Below are positions 1-6,627 of a stretch of DNA of 10,704 bases, piece by piece. Where the stretch lies: the NCBI GenBank assembly GCA_948665105.1, contig CAPNGW010000055.1, positions 1 to 10,704 on the forward strand, written 5' to 3'. The stretch is from an uncultured Lachnospiraceae bacterium (lineage in GTDB: Bacteria; Bacillota; Clostridia; Lachnospirales; Lachnospiraceae). The notes below the pieces were generated by a model. That model did no database searches, was not told the origin of the DNA, and worked only from the letters and a program-made list of their open reading frames with translations. Positions within the stretch are counted from its first letter, which is position 1, and every line of letters begins with the position of its first letter. The translations under genes and the position numbers were made by a program.

Positions 1-471
1 CGATATCCTCCCAGTGTGTACTCGGAGATGCCAAAGCTTCTGGAGCGGGCAGGAACCGGGACAGTGGGGTCTATCACCGGCCTGTATACGGTGCTGGTGG
101 AGGGAGATGATTTTAATGAGCCTATCACAGACACGGCAAGAAGTATTCTGGACGGCCACGTGATGCTGTCAAGAAGGCTGGTGCACCGGAACCATTATCC
201 GGCCATTGATGTGTTACAGAGCATTTCCCGTCTCATGAGCAGCATTGCCACAGCAGAGCATCAAAAGCTGGCAGGGCAGCTTAAGAACGTGATGGCGGTC
301 TATGAAGAGGCTGAGGATTTGATTAACATCGGCGCATATAAGAAGGGCTCCAACCCGGAAATAGACTACGCCATTGAGAAGATAGATGCGGTCAAAGGAT
401 TTTTAATGCAGCAAACCCATGAAAAGGTCCCCTTTGAGGAAGTGGTGGAGCTGCTTGGAGGATTGTTTTAA
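1..471 (+). CDS. fliI: Flagellar protein export ATPase FliI, C-terminal part (5' end outside window)
   Basis: FliI hydrolyses ATP at the cytoplasmic face of the flagellar type III export gate and helps deliver hook and filament subunits. Only the last 156 codons are present; the frame is already open at base 1, so the apparent ATG at 16 is internal. The fragment opens with the family motif RYPPSVYSEMPKLLERAG, then GSITGLYTVLVEGDD, NEPITDTARSILDGH and LSRRLVHRNHYPAID, all typical of the F1-beta-like catalytic domain of FliI. The rest (about residues 70-156 of the fragment) is the helical C-terminal domain. The Walker A and B motifs lie upstream of the window. fliJ starts 2 bases after the TAA, so the two are likely translated together. 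Identification is secure because FliI differs from ATP synthase beta in exactly these segments and fliJ follows directly. Confidence 0.96.
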   Translation, partial: RYPPSVYSEMPKLLERAGTGTVGSITGLYTVLVEGDDFNEPITDTARSILDGHVMLSRRLVHRNHYPAIDVLQSISRLMSSIATAEHQKLAGQLKNVMAVYEEAEDLINIGAYKKGSNPEIDYAIEKIDAVKGFLMQQTHEKVPFEEVVELLGGLF

Positions 472-473
472 AC

Positions 474-923
474 ATGGCCCGTTTTCAATATTCGATGCAG
501 AGTATTCTGAATGTCAAATATAAGCTGGAGGGGCAGGCCAAATCGGCCTTCCGGGCGGCGGCAGCAAGACTCATGGAAGAGGAGGAGCATCTTGCGGCCA
601 TTAAAAAGCGCCAGGAGAATTATGAAAAGGAGGCTCGCCGTCTGGTGAGCAGCCAGCTGGATGTGACGGAGATTAACCGGTGCCGTCAGGCCATTGAGCT
701 GATGAAGGAGGCCGCCCGTAATCAACTGGTGGTGGTACATATTGCCCAGAGGAATCTGGAGGGGGCCAGAGCGCGTCTCAACGAAGTGATGAAGGAATGT
801 AAGACCCACGAGAAATTAAAAGACCGGGAATTTGAAGAATTTAAACACGAGATAGACCAGGAGGAGAGCAAGGCCATTGATGAGCTGGTGAGTTACTCCT
901 ATCAGGGAAAAGCAAATGGATAA
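474..923 (+). CDS. fliJ: Flagellar export protein FliJ
   Basis: FliJ is the small coiled-coil stalk protein that sits in the FliI hexamer and links it to the export gate component FlhA. The 149-residue length fits the family (about 145-150). The sequence starts MARFQYSMQSILNVKYKLE, the usual FliJ opening (F-x-F/Y-x-LQ-x-IL), and continues as a nearly unbroken charged heptad-type helix rich in Glu, Lys, Arg and Ala, ending in an acidic stretch (EEFKHEIDQEESKAIDEL). There is no signal peptide or membrane segment. A GGAGG at 457-461 inside the end of fliI lies 12 bases before the ATG and can serve as ribosome binding site. Sequence conservation in FliJ is low, so position directly behind fliI carries part of the weight. 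Confidence 0.93.
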   Translation: MARFQYSMQSILNVKYKLEGQAKSAFRAAAARLMEEEEHLAAIKKRQENYEKEARRLVSSQLDVTEINRCRQAIELMKEAARNQLVVVHIAQRNLEGARARLNEVMKECKTHEKLKDREFEEFKHEIDQEESKAIDELVSYSYQGKANG

Positions 924-936
924 GGGCGGTGAATTT

Positions 937-1782
937 ATGGCAAATACAGAAGCGACAGAAGAGAATGCCGGATTTGACAAAAAAGCAGCCAAGCGGGCAG
1001 AAAAAATGCGCAAAAAAGAAGAAAAAAAGAAAAAGAAGGCTGCTGAAGCTCAAAATGAGGCAGAAGAAGGCGGAAGCCATGTGGCCATCTTTTTTGTGAC
1101 CTTGATTATCATCATTATCTGGCTGGGGATTTTGGCCCTTTTGATTAAGCTGGATGTGGGAGGCTTCGGCTCCACCATACTTCGGCCTGTCTTAAAGGAT
1201 GTTCCCTATATTAACCGGATTCTCCCGGAAAGCCAGAATGAGGAGGCGCCGGTGGTGGATGTGCAGTACCCCTATGCCACTCTGGGAGAGGCCGTTGACC
1301 GAATCAAAGAACTGGAAGTAGAATTGAGCGAAGCCCTTGCAGGTGCAGAGGGAAATGTGGATACCATCGCCCAGCTCCAGGCTGAGATTGACCGGCTGAA
1401 ACAATTTGAGACGGAGCAGTCCGCCTTTGAGGAGTTGAAGTCAAAATTCTACGAAGAGGTTGTCTTTTCTGACCAGGCGCCTGATATAGAAGAATATAAG
1501 CTGTTTTATGAGAGTATAGATCCGGCCAATGCTGCAGAGCTGTATAAGCAGGTGGTGCAGCAGGTTGCGAAGGACGAAAAGGTCCAGGAATACGCACAGA
1601 CCTACGCCAACATGAAGCCCAAAGCGGCTGCCGCCATCATGGAAGAGATGAAGGACGATCTAACATTGGTGGCTGAAATTCTTAACTATATGGATGTGGA
1701 AGCCAGAGGAGATATTCTCGGTGCCATGGACCCCACCATCGCTGCGTCGCTGACGAAGCTGATGAAGCCCAAGGAACCTTAA
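937..1782 (+). CDS. MotE/YlxF-like flagellar membrane protein with MgtE_N-type domain
   Basis: This is a single-pass membrane protein in the position of ylxF (FlaA-locus protein) of Bacillus. From the ATG at 937 it has 281 residues: a charged lysine-rich N-terminus (residues 14-38, ending in runs of KKEEKKKKK), a transmembrane helix at about 48-71, a coiled coil around 118-172, and at about 185-275 a helical domain resembling the MgtE intracellular N domain (YKQVVQQVAKDEKVQEYAQ, then MKPKAAAAIMEEMKDD and MDPTIAASLTKLM). MotE-type proteins with this layout help stator function in some bacteria; that role here is inference. An earlier in-frame ATG at 916 overlaps the fliJ stop. I prefer 937 because AAGGGCGGTGA lies just before it and closely matches the 16S tail complement. 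The transport role suggested by the MgtE name is unlikely: the membrane transport domain is absent. Confidence 0.82.
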   Translation: MANTEATEENAGFDKKAAKRAEKMRKKEEKKKKKAAEAQNEAEEGGSHVAIFFVTLIIIIIWLGILALLIKLDVGGFGSTILRPVLKDVPYINRILPESQNEEAPVVDVQYPYATLGEAVDRIKELEVELSEALAGAEGNVDTIAQLQAEIDRLKQFETEQSAFEELKSKFYEEVVFSDQAPDIEEYKLFYESIDPANAAELYKQVVQQVAKDEKVQEYAQTYANMKPKAAAAIMEEMKDDLTLVAEILNYMDVEARGDILGAMDPTIAASLTKLMKPKEP

Positions 1783-1797
1783 GAATATAAAGAATAA

Positions 1798-1832
1798 ACA
1801 GCCATAAGCGAAAGCAGTATCTTCGCGGCTGT
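1798..1832 (+). promoter_or_regulatory. Stem-loop in the fliK leader
   Basis: In the 72-base gap before fliK, an outer 6-bp stem (ACAGCC at 1798-1803 with GGCTGT at 1827-1832) encloses a 4-base bulge and an inner 5-bp stem (GCGAA at 1808-1812 with TTCGC at 1822-1826) with a 9-base loop. The fliK ribosome binding site AAAGGAG (1838-1844) begins 5 bases downstream. No T-run follows, so a terminator is unlikely; a structural element in the mRNA or an RNase-processing site is possible. Confidence 0.4.
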
Positions 1833-1854
1833 GCAAGAAAGGAGATGAGACAAA

Positions 1855-3273
1855 ATGACAAGCAATGGTGTATCGAAGATTTTGGATTCGATGTCACTGG
1901 CCAAAGGACAGGGAAGCGGCAAGACTTCTTCACAGGGAGAAGGCTTTGACATGGTACTTAATGGTACAGCCGCTGCATTGCCCCAGCAGTCCTCCGTGGA
2001 TGTTCTGCCGGACAAACAACCCCAGGAGCTTCTTGAGGAATCTTACAATAAGGCGAAGACGGAGAACGGCTACAAGGATATTGTGAAGGTGGAGGGCAAA
2101 GGCACCCGGACAAAGGAGGGACAACTGGAGGAAAAGCTGAAAGAGTTGGAAGAAGAGGTCACCGAAACGATTGCGGAGGTATTGAACGTAACTGTGGAGG
2201 ATGTACTTGAAGCCATGAAGCAGCTAGGAATCTCCATGGAAGAGCTCCTTATGGGCAAGGGACTGGCCAGCCTGGTAAAGCAGCTTACTCAGGCCACAGA
2301 CATGACTGCATTGCTGTTTGACGGCAATTTCCAAAGCCTGATGCAGCAGGTGGAGAGCATGGTCAGAGAATTTGCCCAGGAGAACGGGTTAAGCTCCACA
2401 GAGATGGATGCATTGCTGGAGCGCCTGCTGGATGCGCAAATGGTGGGAATAAGCCAGGAAGCAGTCCAGGAAGAGCCTAAAACAGAGGAGGCTGCAGTCA
2501 CGGACACTTCTCAGGAAAGTGAAGTAAAAGAGGTTCCCAATCAGGAGATAAAGCCTGAGCAAAAGGAGCCTGACCGGGGGCAGCAAATGCAAAGCCCGGA
2601 GAATACCCTTGAGGGCCAGGAGCAGACAGAGGCTTCGGATTTAGACTGGAGCATGCAGAAGGACAACGGGCAATCGGGAATGAATTCCAGAGAAAAGAAC
2701 ATTTTTGACAAGGAACCCTCCCAGCCTTCGCAGATGACCTACCAGACCGTGGAGCATACGGTGCGTTCCGTTGGAGAACAAATCGTTGAAACGGTGGAGA
2801 GGGCCTTTGTGGACGCAGAAGATATTATGCGTCAGGTGACAGAATTTACCAGAGTGACCGTACAGACCGCCCAGTCCAGCATTGAGATGCAGCTGAATCC
2901 TGCGCATCTTGGGAAAATTTATCTTCAGGTTGCGTCCAGGGATGGTGTGATTACCGCCCAATTAGCCGCCCAGAACGAAGCAGTCAAGCAGGTTTTGGAG
3001 AGCCAGGCAGCAATCCTTAAGGAGAACATGAACCAGCAGGGACTGAAGGTGGAAGCGGTGGAGGTGACAATCGCCAGCCACGAATTTGAACAGAATCTGG
3101 AAGGAGAACACCGACAGGCCCAGGGTGATCAGGCGCAGGACAAGGGAAACAAATCCCGCAGATTCCTGTCTGCAGACCAGCTTGAGGTTATGGCGGATAC
3201 CATGACAGAGGAAGAAAGTCTTGCGGCAAAAATCATGCTGGAAAATGGAAACAGCATGGATATGACCGCATAG
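1855..3273 (+). CDS. fliK: Flagellar hook-length control protein FliK
   Basis: FliK is exported during hook growth and acts as a molecular ruler; its C-terminal domain then touches FlhB and switches export from hook to filament subunits. The 472-residue protein has the usual two-part layout: a long low-complexity N-terminal and middle region rich in Glu, Gln, Ser and Thr (about 1-300, with a helical part at 88-200 and a Glu/Gln/Pro-rich linker at 200-295), then a folded Flg_hook domain at about 325-410. The domain shows the core pattern EMQLNPAHLGKIYLQV, followed by ITAQLAAQNEAVKQVLES and LKVEAVEVTI. A basic segment (KGNKSRRF) and an acidic helical tail close the protein. There is one cysteine-free chain and no Sec signal, as expected for a type III substrate. 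AAAGGAG at 1838-1844 sets the start; flgD begins 15 bases after the stop. Confidence 0.94.
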   Translation: MTSNGVSKILDSMSLAKGQGSGKTSSQGEGFDMVLNGTAAALPQQSSVDVLPDKQPQELLEESYNKAKTENGYKDIVKVEGKGTRTKEGQLEEKLKELEEEVTETIAEVLNVTVEDVLEAMKQLGISMEELLMGKGLASLVKQLTQATDMTALLFDGNFQSLMQQVESMVREFAQENGLSSTEMDALLERLLDAQMVGISQEAVQEEPKTEEAAVTDTSQESEVKEVPNQEIKPEQKEPDRGQQMQSPENTLEGQEQTEASDLDWSMQKDNGQSGMNSREKNIFDKEPSQPSQMTYQTVEHTVRSVGEQIVETVERAFVDAEDIMRQVTEFTRVTVQTAQSSIEMQLNPAHLGKIYLQVASRDGVITAQLAAQNEAVKQVLESQAAILKENMNQQGLKVEAVEVTIASHEFEQNLEGEHRQAQGDQAQDKGNKSRRFLSADQLEVMADTMTEEESLAAKIMLENGNSMDMTA

Positions 3274-3288
3274 GAAAGGAGAAATAAA

Positions 3289-4053
3289 ATGCCGGAATTA
3301 AACGGAATTATGAAACCGGTGGAAGATGGTAAAGTTGTGGACGGCACAGCCAGCGGCAACAGCCCCTCTTCAACCAAAACGAGAAGCGGAAACACTTTGG
3401 ACAAGGATGCATTTTTACAGCTTCTGGTGGCACAGATGAAGTATCAGGATCCCCTGCAGCCCACATCCAATACAGAGTACATTTCGCAGCTTGCAACCTT
3501 TTCCTCCCTGGAAGAGATGCAGAACTTAAACAAAGCCATGACGAACCTGCAGGGCACGAACCTGGTAGGAAAGCAGGTGGTACTTAAGGTAACCTCGGAG
3601 GCCACCGGCAACACCTCTTATGTGTCGGGCTATGTGGACTATGTTACCATTGAGAACGGCAAAACCTACCTTGTGGTGGAAGGAAAGCCTTACAACATTG
3701 AGGATTTGGAATCCGTGGTGGATGAGGCATATCTGGAGGCAATTTCCCTGGCGGAATCCTTCAAGGAAGCAGTATCCAAATTGCCCAAACCGGAGCATGT
3801 AACCCTGGATGATAAGGAGAACATTGAAGCCGTCCGGGACGCAGTGAACAAGATGACCGGTTATCAGCAGGGATTTTTGGATGTGGATTCCTTAAACAAG
3901 TTAAAGCAATTGCTGGAACAGCTTGCAAAGCTGGAAGGCGACAAGGAAGATGATGGTAGTACCGAGACGCCGGACGTGGATGAACCGGATGAAGATACCG
4001 AGGTAGAAAAACCGGATGCCGGAGAAGATGGCGGTGGTGAAGGAAATGAATAA
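3289..4053 (+). CDS. flgD: Flagellar hook assembly scaffold (hook cap) protein FlgD
   Basis: FlgD forms the cap at the tip of the growing hook under which FlgE subunits fold into place. The conserved N-terminal FlgD domain spans about residues 37-98: LDKDAFLQLLVAQMKYQDPL, then NTEYISQLATFSSLEEMQNL and NLVGKQV. Residues 98-145 look like a small beta domain (VSGYVDYVTIENGKTYLVV) that may match part of the Tudor-like region. The later part departs from the classic enterobacterial form: helices at about 145-217 replace a recognisable Fn3-like domain, and residues 218-254 are a disordered acidic tail (DVDEPDEDTEVEKPDAGED, GGGEGNE). AAGGAG just upstream supports the ATG at 3289. The last codons overlap the start of the next gene (ATGAATAA). 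Confidence 0.94.
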   Translation: MPELNGIMKPVEDGKVVDGTASGNSPSSTKTRSGNTLDKDAFLQLLVAQMKYQDPLQPTSNTEYISQLATFSSLEEMQNLNKAMTNLQGTNLVGKQVVLKVTSEATGNTSYVSGYVDYVTIENGKTYLVVEGKPYNIEDLESVVDEAYLEAISLAESFKEAVSKLPKPEHVTLDDKENIEAVRDAVNKMTGYQQGFLDVDSLNKLKQLLEQLAKLEGDKEDDGSTETPDVDEPDEDTEVEKPDAGEDGGGEGNE

Positions 4054-4444
4054 GATATCCAATCAGTTTTCTTCCATTGAGCAGGTTACAGACCAGTACT
4101 TAAGTACCCGGCGGATTTCACCTGTTTCCAAGGAAGACCACGTATCCTTCCAGGAGATTCTGGAGGAAAAGCGGCAGGAGATAGATGGAAAGGAACTGAA
4201 ATTCTCCAAGCATGCTTCCATGCGGCTCTTAAACCGGAATATCGACTTGTCACAGGAACAAAGGCAGCGGTTGAGTACCGGAGCGGAGAAGGCTGAGGCA
4301 AAGGGAATCAGGGAATCTCTGGTTCTTATGGATTCGCTGGCATTCATTGTGAATATTCCCAGTCGTACTGTGGTGACGGCAATGGATCAGACAGAATCCG
4401 CAGAAAATGTTTACACAAATATTGATGGCGCAGTCGTTATTTAG
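4046..4444 (+). CDS. Flagellar operon protein of TIGR02530 type, function unknown
   Basis: This 132-residue protein matches what I know of the conserved 'flagellar operon protein' family TIGR02530, found in Firmicutes and relatives next to flgD and flgE. Recognisable features are the central FSKHASMRLLNRNIDLS segment and the C-terminal end IPSRTVVTAMDQ followed by ENVYTNIDGAVVI. It has no signal peptide, no membrane helix and no cysteine; the first 50 residues look flexible, the middle helical and the end beta-rich. Its place between the hook cap and hook protein genes suggests a role in hook assembly, but the biochemical function is not established to my knowledge. I chose ATG 4046, which overlaps the flgD stop and has GGTGA 5 bases upstream; in-frame ATGs at 4016 and 4028 would add 10 or 6 residues and cannot be excluded. 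Confidence 0.85.
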   Translation: MNKISNQFSSIEQVTDQYLSTRRISPVSKEDHVSFQEILEEKRQEIDGKELKFSKHASMRLLNRNIDLSQEQRQRLSTGAEKAEAKGIRESLVLMDSLAFIVNIPSRTVVTAMDQTESAENVYTNIDGAVVI

Positions 4445-4489
4445 CCGGACCTTCGGGAGGCTTACACGTCTTCGACTGACAGAGAAGAC
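4443..4489 (+). promoter_or_regulatory. Two tandem hairpins in the flgE leader
   Basis: The 79-base gap before flgE holds two possible RNA hairpins. The first (4443-4462) pairs AGCC with GGCT around a small internal loop and a CC-TTCG-GG tip, a UUCG tetraloop closed by C-G; its 5' arm overlaps the stop codon of the upstream gene. The second (4468-4489) pairs GTCTTC with GAAGAC around a 10-base loop. Neither is followed by a T-run. The strong flgE ribosome binding site AGGAGGT (4507-4513) lies outside both stems. They may stabilise or mark the 5' end of a processed flgE transcript; that is inference. Confidence 0.4.
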
Positions 4490-4523
4490 AGACTGTGCAA
4501 AGATTTAGGAGGTCAATTTAGTT

Positions 4524-6476
4524 ATGATGAGAGCAATGTATTCTGGTGTGGCAGGTTTGAAAACACATCAGACGAAGATGGATGTTATCGGTAACAATAT
4601 TGCAAATGTAAATACCGTTGCGTTCAAATCTTCCAGCACAACCTTCAGTGAAATTATGTATCAGAATTTAACTGGCGCATCCGGCCCTACGGCCAACGGA
4701 CGCGGCGGTGTCAACGCCAAGCAGATTGGTCTTGGTGTTACCACAGGCTCCACCACGGTGAATATCACCGGCCCTGGCGCTACTCAGACCACCGGAGATG
4801 CCTTTGATTTGGCTATTACCGGCGACAGCTTCTTTGTGGTAAACGATGGCGTGTCCAACTACTTTACCAAGGCTGGCGCATTCTATGTTGACGGAGCCGG
4901 TAACCTGGCCATGAAGTCCAACGGCTACAATGTCATGGGCTGGCAGGTAGATCCCAACACCGGACTGATTCGTAAGGATACGGTAAGCCCCCTTCGGATT
5001 ATGACTCCGGCCAACATGACTTCTCCGCCTGAGGCTACCACCAACGGAGTCTGCGCGGGAATCCTCGATAAGAATTCCCCCCAGGTGAATACCGATGACG
5101 GTTATATTATGAATTTGAATTTCGTTGATGCATTGGGCTATAACTACACAGCCAAATTTTCCGTGAAGTCCACCAACGTGAAAGGGGAATACACCGTGGA
5201 GCTTACGGACATCATCGACATCAACGGAGTGTCCATTAAGGATTTGTACAATGCGGCGGACCTGGCGGACCTTGTGAAATTTGGTGAGCAAACCGTGCAG
5301 ACAGAGCGGGTGAACTGCAGCCTGCAAACCGGATATACTTATAATAATGCGACAGGAACCTATTATAAGACGGTGACCTTCCCGGACATTGCAGCCAATT
5401 ACGATACTGAGAAGGTGACAGGCTTTACCTATGCACCGGGCTATTATCCGGGAGGCGCCGCCGGAAGTGTGACGGTACCGGCTGAGATGAAGATGTCTGC
5501 CTCCATGATGGGTGAGACCTATGGCGTAATCTATGATGCCAATGCCAATGCCTATTATAAGAATGGACAGCAGATAACCACAGCTGCACAGTGGATGGCG
5601 GCCTTGAATGTGGATCCGGCCAGGATTAACGCTGCAACTTTTACCTTTAATATGGATGCAGACGGCGGTATGACCTTTGGCTTCACTCAGAATTTCCAGA
5701 CAATACCGGGCTTGGTCGACAACAGCCTTACACCAGGTGGCGAAATGACTTACAGCGTTCCTGTGGAGCAGGCGGAGGCCTACGGCATGGACGTTACAGA
5801 TCCTAGCAAGGACTATGCCTTTGATGTGGCGCCCAACGGGGCTGCTATCGCCACCATTACCACCACTATAAGCGGTAATATTTTAAAATTTGATACCGAT
5901 TCCGGATTGTTTGAGTCCATAGGCGGTATGGACAGTGTTTTGCTGGACTTCAACGCCAACTTCACAGATAGGGAGGGCAATGTGATTTCCCTGCAGAACT
6001 TCTCCGACGTGGATGTGGACTTCACCCAGACCAAATGGTTTGAGAACGGCGGAACCTCCACTATGGGAACCGAGCCTGGCGACATTGACGGAACCACTGG
6101 CAAGGGTAAGAAGCTGGGTGACCTTATAGGCTTGTCCGTATCCAACGACGGAACCATCTGGGGCGCTTACGACAACGGCAATACGGTGCTCTTAGGCCAG
6201 ATTGCGGTGGCGGTCTTCGCCAACCCCTCCGGACTTGAGAAGGTGGGAGAGAACTGTTACCAGACCACCTTAAACTCCGGCGAGTTTGACGGCATCGGTC
6301 AGGATATATCTGCTGACGGCGGCAAGATGACCAGCGGAGTTCTGGAAATGTCCAATGTGGATTTATCTGCGGAATTTACGGAGATGATTACCACTCAGAG
6401 AGGTTTTCAGGCGAATTCCAGAATTATCACCACTTCCGATACCTTATTGGAAGAGCTGGTTAATCTGAAACGATAA
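4524..6476 (+). CDS. flgE: Flagellar hook protein FlgE (long form)
   Basis: FlgE polymerises into the hook, the flexible joint between rod and filament, after export through the flagellar type III system. At 650 residues it is much longer than the Bacillus (about 264) or Salmonella (about 403) protein. The N-terminal D0 rod motif is clear (MMRAMYSGVAGLKTHQTKMD, then IGNNIANVNTVAFKSS), as is the start of D1 (GLGVTTGSTTVN, DAFDLAITGDSFFVV). The C-terminal D0 helix is equally typical (SNVDLSAEFTEMITTQRGFQ, then ANSRIITTSDTLLEELVNL). The extra length lies in the surface-exposed D2/D3-like region, about residues 170-500, rich in Gly, Asn, Thr and Tyr. Cysteines occur at 177, 265 and 578. AGGAGGT at 4507-4513 supports the first ATG; a second ATG follows directly. 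FlgG or FlgF is less likely given length and the place behind flgD. Confidence 0.95.
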   Translation: MMRAMYSGVAGLKTHQTKMDVIGNNIANVNTVAFKSSSTTFSEIMYQNLTGASGPTANGRGGVNAKQIGLGVTTGSTTVNITGPGATQTTGDAFDLAITGDSFFVVNDGVSNYFTKAGAFYVDGAGNLAMKSNGYNVMGWQVDPNTGLIRKDTVSPLRIMTPANMTSPPEATTNGVCAGILDKNSPQVNTDDGYIMNLNFVDALGYNYTAKFSVKSTNVKGEYTVELTDIIDINGVSIKDLYNAADLADLVKFGEQTVQTERVNCSLQTGYTYNNATGTYYKTVTFPDIAANYDTEKVTGFTYAPGYYPGGAAGSVTVPAEMKMSASMMGETYGVIYDANANAYYKNGQQITTAAQWMAALNVDPARINAATFTFNMDADGGMTFGFTQNFQTIPGLVDNSLTPGGEMTYSVPVEQAEAYGMDVTDPSKDYAFDVAPNGAAIATITTTISGNILKFDTDSGLFESIGGMDSVLLDFNANFTDREGNVISLQNFSDVDVDFTQTKWFENGGTSTMGTEPGDIDGTTGKGKKLGDLIGLSVSNDGTIWGAYDNGNTVLLGQIAVAVFANPSGLEKVGENCYQTTLNSGEFDGIGQDISADGGKMTSGVLEMSNVDLSAEFTEMITTQRGFQANSRIITTSDTLLEELVNLKR

Positions 6477-6491
6477 TGTAATTTGACAGGC

Positions 6492-6527
6492 ATATTGGGA
6501 GGTTGCCTTAGGGCAGCTTCCCAATAT
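6492..6527 (+). terminator. Strong 16-bp stem-loop after flgE, possible weak or partial terminator
   Basis: Bases 6492-6507 pair with 6512-6527 over 16 bp (two G-U pairs) around a 4-base loop (TTAG). It begins 15 bases after the flgE stop. The outer nine pairs (ATATTGGGA with TCCCAATAT) are perfect. The tail that follows (TGTAGTAATTCTTG) is T-rich but lacks a continuous run, so full intrinsic termination is doubtful. Because the operon continues, partial termination or protection of the abundant flgE message from 3' exonucleases is the more likely role. Confidence 0.5.
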
Positions 6528-6543
6528 TGTAGTAATTCTTGAC

Positions 6544-6574
6544 AATAGAAAACGCGAAGAGCATGTTTTCTATT
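6544..6574 (+). repeat. Perfect 10-bp inverted repeat between flgE and flbD
   Basis: AATAGAAAAC at 6544-6553 is repeated inverted as GTTTTCTATT at 6565-6574 with an 11-base spacer. It can form an AT-rich RNA hairpin or be a protein binding site in DNA. It lies 17 bases after the large hairpin and 53 bases before the flbD start. A TTGACA at 6539-6544 overlaps its left edge, but no -10 element follows at usable distance, so I do not call a promoter. Confidence 0.45.
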
Positions 6575-6627
6575 ATATGGCATTGGCGGGGATGTATGGA
6601 TGTAATGTCAGAATATGGAGAAAAAAG

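Noticed and set aside
937..1782. Magnesium transporter MgtE
   Set aside because: Only the N-domain-like helical part is recognisable. There is one membrane helix, no CBS domains and no transport domain, and the gene sits in a flagellar operon.
1783..1810. Possible flagellar sigma-28 promoter (TAAA and GCCATAAG) before fliK
   Set aside because: The spacing between the two parts is about 9 bases instead of about 15, and the -10 part lacks the GCCGATAA core.
4445..4523. Cyclic di-GMP riboswitch in the flgE leader
   Set aside because: The gap is too short and lacks the conserved GEMM core sequence and its two helices joined by a tetraloop-receptor contact; only two simple hairpins are present.
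4668..5327. 219-codon open frame on the minus strand inside flgE
   Set aside because: It lies wholly within a clear FlgE coding sequence, has a His/Gly/Val-rich composition typical of reverse-strand shadow frames, shows no recognisable domain and no convincing ribosome binding site context.
6539..6576. Possible sigma-A promoter before flbD (TTGACA at 6539, TATTAT at 6571)
   Set aside because: The spacer would be 26 bases, far from the usual 17, and no acceptable -10 element is found at the right distance.
6577..6627. Upstream in-frame start that would lengthen FlbD by 17 residues
   Set aside because: The extension is unlike the family, whose members begin MI.VTRLNG, and the ATG at 6628 has a well-spaced GGAG in front.
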